64,000 bases of DNA from positions 689,369,584 through 689,433,583 of the forward strand of contig NC_134354.1 of assembly GCF_048569485.1 (NCBI RefSeq), given 5' to 3'. The notes beneath the pieces are model-generated. The model saw nothing but the letters and a program-made list of their open reading frames with translations. It did no database searches and was not told the origin of the DNA. Shown here in pieces: positions 59,080 through 64,000 of this stretch (position 1 is the first letter of the stretch; every line of letters begins with the position of its first letter). The stretch comes from Anomaloglossus baeobatrachus (taxonomy: Eukaryota > Chordata > Amphibia > Anura > Aromobatidae). A program made the position numbers and the translations under genes.

Positions 59080-60102
59080 ATGGGTTGTCCACTACTTTGA
59101 CATTGACATTGAGGGCCTATCCTTAGGCTGGCTTTGCACACTACGACATCGCAGGTGCGATGTCGGTGGGGTCAAATTAAAAATGACGCACTTCCGGCAT
59201 CGCATGCGACATCGTAGTGTGTAAAGGCTCGATGATACGATTAACGAGCGCAAAAGCGTCGTAATCGTATCATCGGTGCAGCGGCGGCGTAATCCATGAT
59301 TACGCTGACGCGACAGTCCGATGTTGTTCCTCGCTCCTGCGGCAGCACACATCGCTGTGTGTGAAGCCGCAGGAGCGAGGAACATCTCCTACCGGCGTCA
59401 CTGCGGCTTCAGTAGGATATGCGGAAGGAAGGAGGTGGGCGGGATGTTTACGTCCCGCTCATCTCCGCCCCTCCGCTCCTATTGGCCACCTGCCATGTGA
59501 CGTCGCAGTGACGCCGCACGACCCGCCCCCTTAATAAGGAGGCGGGTCGCTGGCCAGAGCGACGGTCGCAGGACAGGTGAGTCCATGTGAAGCTGGCGTA
59601 GCGATAATGTTCGCTACGGCAGCTATCACAAGAATATCTCAGTTGCGACGGGGGCGGGCACTATCGCGCTCGGCATCGCAGCATCGGCCTGCGATGTCGC
59701 AGCGTGCAAAGTGCCCCTTAGAATAGGTCATCAATGTGTGATCAACCAGGGTCTTACACTCCGCACCTCCACCAATCAGCTGCTCTTGGTCCCGGTGGCA
59801 GCAGCATGCAGCCGGAAATGCTCAGCTCCAGCGCTGTTCCATTTTCTGATAGTGACCGTGGTCGGGTACTGCACATCCGCCTCCCATTCTTATGACTTGG
59901 AGGCGGATATGCAGTACTCGGCTGCAGCCACTATCAGAAGGCAGAGCAGCTCTGGAACTGAGCATTTCCGGCTGCATGCTGCCGCCGCCGGAACCGAGAG
60001 CAGTTGATCGGTGGAGGTGCGGCGTGTAGGACCCCGGTGGATCAGACAATGATGGCCTATCCTAAGGATAGGCCATCAATGTCAAAGTAGTGGACAACTC
60101 TT
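59080..60102. mobile_element. Palindromic TTAA-flanked MITE
   Basis: TTAA at 59076-59079 and 60103-60106; ends ATGGGTTGTCCACTACTTTG and CAAAGTAGTGGACAACTC. The arms CATTGAGGGCCTATCC and GGATAGGCCATCAATG are mirrored. Interrupted by a MITE at 59126-59717. Confidence 0.8.
59126..59717. mobile_element. Harbinger-like MITE with verified TTA duplication
   Basis: TTA at 59123-59125 and 59718-59720; ends GGCTGGCTTTGCACACTACG and CGCAGCGTGCAAAGTGCCCC. Because the host is a palindrome, the uninterrupted arm shows what the empty site looked like and supports the 3-bp duplication. Confidence 0.9.
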
Positions 60103-60106
60103 TTAA

Positions 60107-60690
60107 GTCAAATCTAAGTGAGCGTTACCAGTGAGATTTCTGAGCTAACCAATCACAAGCAGGGAGCAGCACACTGGCCTAGAACAGGCTCAATGTAGGA
60201 CATTGACAAACAGTCCGCTCTCCTCACTGCAGAGTGATGATATGTGCTGGAGCACAGCAGACCTGAGTGTGATTTACAGACAGCTGCTCTGGGGTTAATC
60301 TGGAAATTATCAGTGTTTTAAACCTGCCCGGTGCTCGCAATTAGAACACTGCTGCTGGGAGGAAATGTACTTTATTCCTCCCAGCAGCATTCGGCTTCCA
60401 GTCATAGAGGTGGAGCTCAGTCACTGCTCAGTGTATAGTGAGTGGCGGCTATAACCACATCTCCTGCACTGACTGACAACCAACAAGACATTAAACTCGG
60501 CTATCAGTCAATGAGGAGAGCGCGGTCCATCCGCTGATCACTATTTACTGGGCGGTTACTGAACCCGTGCTGGCACCACCCCTATGACTGGAAGCCAAAA
60601 ACAGCCAAGAGGTACAAAGTTAATTTCCTCCCGGCAGCAGACACCAGGCACGCGGATACGTTCATAACACTATTAACCCCATACATGCAG
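60107..60690. repeat. Sequence with an internal inverted repeat
   Basis: CTGCTGGGAGGAAATGTACT near 60353 and TATGACTGGAAGCC near 60583 pair with partners about 60380-60410 and 60610-60640. No gene. Confidence 0.4.
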
Positions 60691-60984
60691 GTTAATCTTG
60701 CATCCTCCCATTTGTTAGACTTCTTTGGGAGGGACAAGCCCTGCGTTCTGGAGTTCCATTCTTATAACCCTTATATCACACTCTCATATCTATTTGGGAT
60801 CAAGTAATCCATAAGTATAATATCTCTTCTATACTTAGCCATATGTCTCTGCTCATACAAGATATGCAGGACGCCTATACTTTTATATTCCTGGGATCAG
60901 TTGAAAATCCAATCTCCCAGATGATACGTTACCTCAGCACTAGGTTTTCAGCCTATTGAGAACCTAATATCGCCTGGTCGCTCT

Positions 60985-61487
60985 GGCCGGGCCACATGGA
61001 AACTAATGCGATCCTCGGATGACACTCGGCTCATGCTGGCCTCACAGCAGGAGCCGAGTGTCATGCGAGTGTCACTGTGACTGAGGTCCGATCATGCGAT
61101 TGGACCTCAGCTGCAAGGGACGGGACGGCACTGAGGAGGAGAGCGCCGGTGCTGAGGAGGGGGGGACGGCACGGAGGAGGAGAGGGAGGGATTTATCTCC
61201 CTCTCTCCTCCGAAGCTGGCTATTGTCATTCTCGCACTGCACTAGCGGTACACCGGTGTACTGTGAGTGCAGTGCGATCTTTCTCTCGCCCCATAGACTT
61301 GAATGGGTGCGAGAGAAAGAGTCTCACATTACAATTGCAGCATGCTGTGATTGTTTTCTCGGTCCGATGGGGGCTGAGAAAATAATCGCGAATGGGTGCT
61401 GGGACATAGGTTAATATTGGCCCAAGTAGAATGCAATGTTTTATCGCACTCCACTCAGTCCGATTTTCATGCCATGTGGCTTAGGCC
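60985..61487. mobile_element. MITE inside the LINE fossil
   Basis: Right end ATGCCATGTGGCTTAGGCC followed by TTA (61488-61490); left end GGCCGGGCCACATGG. Opposite orientation to its relative at 4952-5429. The left TTA has decayed to TCT. Confidence 0.7.
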
Positions 61488-61909
61488 TTATAGTCAGACA
61501 TGGATGGTGTCAGGTCGCATATCTTGTCTCTTCCATTCAATCCCATGTCAAGAGGTTTGGCTGAGACTTAACAAAGTTTGAAAAACTTTGTATCAAAGAG
61601 GAAGTTCCTTCCCATTGTGTTTCTCTGATGTGTGGGTTGTTGAGAGAGGTAGAAAGCTTAAATACTCTGACTCCATTAAGATGAGTGGGATAAGATATAT
61701 ATTCAAGATCTCCATATCTCATCATATCCCAGAGAAAAACTATAAGATCTTGTCTCAAAGTGGTATAGGACCCCAGAGTGCATTCATCACATGTTTCTTG
61801 ATACCAATGATAAGTGTTGGAGATGTGACTCAGCGGTGGGTAATATGACTCATATTTGGTGAGTCTGTCCAGGTATTAATAAATCTTGGGCTCAGTTTTT
61901 CCTCTTTAA

Positions 61910-61991
61910 CACTAGAAGTCCCAGAGAGGGGTCATTTAACATTTCTACCATTGGAACCATATGGAGCTCAAAATTTCTGGGACTTCTAGTG
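61910..61991. mobile_element. 82-bp mini-MITE with TTAA duplication
   Basis: TTAA at 61906-61909 and 61992-61995; 16-bp perfect terminal repeats CACTAGAAGTCCCAGA. Nearly half its length is inverted repeat. It interrupts the LINE. Confidence 0.85.
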
Positions 61992-62299
61992 TTAATAAAC
62001 TCTTTTGTAGAACACTAAGGGAATCTCCAGAAGCAGCGTTACTTTCGGTACTTCCAATGTCAATTTTGTCCATCAAGAAAGGACTCTTCTGAATATTTTT
62101 TACAGCAAAGCGACAAGTAATCCCTAGACACTGACGTTCATCTCTACCCCCTCTAAGCTAGAGTGGATTAAATCTGTGGACTTGTTACTACGGATGGAAG
62201 ATCTCATAATTTCAGATGATTGACTCCGTTTATGAATATATGAGGGTTTGATTACCCTGGCTTTCCTCTAGAAGCTCTCCTGACTTATCCATGCTAAAT

Positions 62300-62759
62300 C
62301 TAGTAATGATATAAGCCTTTGTGCTCTCCTTCTCCTACTGTTACCTAATGTGTTTTCCTATTTTATATGCTCTTCACGACCTCCTGATCCCTTTTGCTTT
62401 TTGTTCTGTCTCTGCATTTCCATTTAATATATTTTATCATAATGTAATTTTTCTCATATTTTCTAGATGATTTTAAAAGGTATTTGTTAATTATTGAATA
62501 ATTAAATTAAAACTTATTGAATGTTAATTTAATAAAATATTTTTCTAAGTAGTACAGTAGTCCACGTCTTATGTTTTTGTTGGAGGAATTTATAAAACCT
62601 CCTTTTGCGCTTGTTTCGTGTGTAATGTAAAAACAATTGGTGACAATATACGGTACTGGAAAAAATAAAGGCCATACACTTTTTGGCCGACGTCCATTTC
62701 TCCTTACTCCTTTATCATCTATCAGGGGAGAGTCGGGGAGCCTGTATACACATTAGACT
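62300..62759. other. AT-rich, no gene recognised
   Basis: Possibly the LINE's 3' untranslated end (T-rich, AATAAA-like motifs), but nothing conclusive. Confidence 0.3.
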
Positions 62760-62762
62760 TTA

Positions 62763-63151
62763 AGGCCATGTGTCCACTCTGCGGAAAATGCGCGGATTTT
62801 GCCACGGATTTCTCGCGAAAAAGCCGCGGATTTTCCGAAAATCTGCAGCAGCGGCACTTCCAAGCCATTTCAATGGCATTTTGGAAATGCTGTGTCCATG
62901 CTGCGAATTTTTCCGCAGCGGATTTGCCGCGGATTTTGATCCGGAAAAATCTGCAGCATGTCAATTATTGTTGCGGATTTTGATCCGGATTTTAGCTATA
63001 GAATGGGGAAAAAAAAAATAAAAAATCCGCATCAAAATCCGCGGCAATTCCGCTGTAAATCCGCGGCAAAAAAAAGTGCGGATTTGCCGCGAAAGTCGCG
63101 GATTTTCATGCAGAAAAATCCGCAGCAACATTCTACCATGGACACATAGCC
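62763..63151. mobile_element. MITE with ATCCGC-rich interior
   Basis: Ends GGCCATGTGTCCACTCTGCG and CCATGGACACATAGCC; TTA at 62760-62762 and 63152-63154. Related to 57192-57561. Confidence 0.8.
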
Positions 63152-63154
63152 TTA

Positions 63155-63734
63155 GGCGGGCTTTGCACGCTGCGACATCGGTAACAATGTGTTACCGATG
63201 CTGCAGCGATAGTCCCGCCCCCGTCGCACGTGCAATATCTAGTGAAAGCTGCCGTAGCGATTATTATCGCTACGGCAGTTTCACACGCACATACCTGCCG
63301 TGCAACGTCCCTCTGGCCGGCGACCCGCCTCCTTCCTAAGGGGGCGGGTCGTGCGGCGTCACAGCGACGTCACACGGCAGGCGGCCAATTGAAGTGGAGT
63401 GGCGGAGATGAGCACGATGTAAACATCCCGCCCACCTCCGTCCTTCTCATTGCAGCCGGCGGCAGGTAAGGTGAAGTTCCTCGCTCCTGCGGCTTCACAC
63501 ACAGCGATGTGCGCTGCCGCAGGAGCGAGGAACAACATCGTACCTGTCGCTGCACCGGCATTATGGAAATGTCGGAGGCTGCAGCGATGATACGATAACG
63601 ACGCTTTTGCGCTTGTTCATCGTATCATCTAGGATTTACACACTACGACATCGCAAGTGACGCCGGATGTGCGTCACTTTCGATTTGACCCCACCGACAT
63701 CGCACCTGCGATGTCGTAGTGTGCAAAGCCGCCC
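63155..63734. mobile_element. Harbinger-like MITE abutting the previous one
   Basis: TTA at 63152-63154 (shared) and 63735-63737; ends GGCGGGCTTTGCACGCTGCG and GTAGTGTGCAAAGCCGCCC. Confidence 0.88.
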
Positions 63735-63737
63735 TTA

Positions 63738-64000
63738 GGCTTTTCATAGCAATATTGGCAGGTTCAGCTGACTTTAGCCAATGTATATAGGGAACTTTTT
63801 TGCATAATTACCATACTGATTTCTTGATGTTCCTTTTATAACCTCCGTTCTGTTCCCCCCCAATGTCCCTGTTTACCCAATGTAATGTCACACAAACACA
63901 TAAATGGGGGAACAGTAAAGAAATACTGTAGTATGGAATTGGTCAAGTATGCAGGTTATAACCCCTCTGCATTACACCTATTCATTCTAGATAATGTGTG
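63738..64000. other. No feature recognised
   Basis: Unremarkable AT-rich sequence to the window edge. Confidence 0.35.

Larger units (their letters stand above)
60690..62300 (+). mobile_element. L1/Tx1-like LINE fossil (ORF2 C-terminal part)
   Basis: Around 61817-61905 the plus strand encodes C-W-R-C-D-S-A-V-G-N-M-T-H-I-W, then a stop (TGA) in place of the second W, then V-C-P-G-I-N-K-S-W. This is the zinc-finger-like CWRC...HIWW.CP signature of L1/Tx1 ORF2 C termini. Upstream pieces (HTLISIWDQVIHKYN near 60760; HIPEKNYKILS near 61725) fit the same protein. Frames shift several times and two DNA elements interrupt it, so it is long dead. Confidence 0.72.

Overview
The window looks like part of a large, transposon-packed anuran (frog) chromosome. 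The evidence is one recognisable vertebrate gene with introns, a Gmr1-like Ty3/Gypsy retrotransposon, a Tc1 element, CR1-like and L1/Tx1-like LINE remnants, a V-SINE-like copy, and more than twenty small DNA transposons of types I associate with frog genomes. There are no bacterial operons, rRNA, tRNA or CRISPR arrays.

The only host gene I can support is a PRR13 (proline-rich protein 13) orthologue on the minus strand. It was assembled from splice sites, because its exons are too short to stand out as reading frames. The start-codon exon is at 14860-14905, the main proline-rich exon at 8690-9018, a duplicated second copy of that exon at 8210-8413, and the terminal exon at 5775-6094 with a poly(A) signal at 5795-5800. 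All junctions keep frame. A GC-rich segment near 34.76-34.92 kb has a GC box, CCAAT box, ETS site and good splice donor in the order expected for a minus-strand promoter and non-coding exon 1. If it belongs to prr13, intron 1 is about 20 kb and holds most of the repeats between 15 and 34.7 kb.

Layout: 0.5-4.5 kb is a TTAA-flanked non-autonomous DNA element filled with three kinds of tandem array. 5-15 kb is prr13 with a hAT element and MITEs in its introns. 15-34.5 kb is a chain of MITEs, foldbacks and minisatellites, including a 40-bp array arranged head-to-head inside inverted repeats (25.2-26.4 kb) and a 30-bp purine-rich array (32.5-34.4 kb). 35.5-39.9 kb is a 44-bp minisatellite of about 98 units. 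41.6-53.2 kb is one hAT element, proved by a perfect 8-bp target duplication, inflated to 11.6 kb by a young Gmr1-like Gypsy element, a Tc1 element, a fragment of the TTAA-type family and a Harbinger-like MITE. 53-64 kb is more MITEs, several inserted end-to-end, and an L1/Tx1-like LINE fossil broken up by two small DNA elements.

Most of the sequence reads as successive layers of insertion. Several layers can be ordered in time because the target duplications and the interrupted hosts are still readable. Long reading frames over the minisatellites are artefacts of unit lengths that are not multiples of three. No new biochemical system is apparent. The strongest leads are the prr13 exon duplication, the nested hAT, a GGTAACC/TATC module shared by three MITE types, and the MITE end-to-end insertion pattern.
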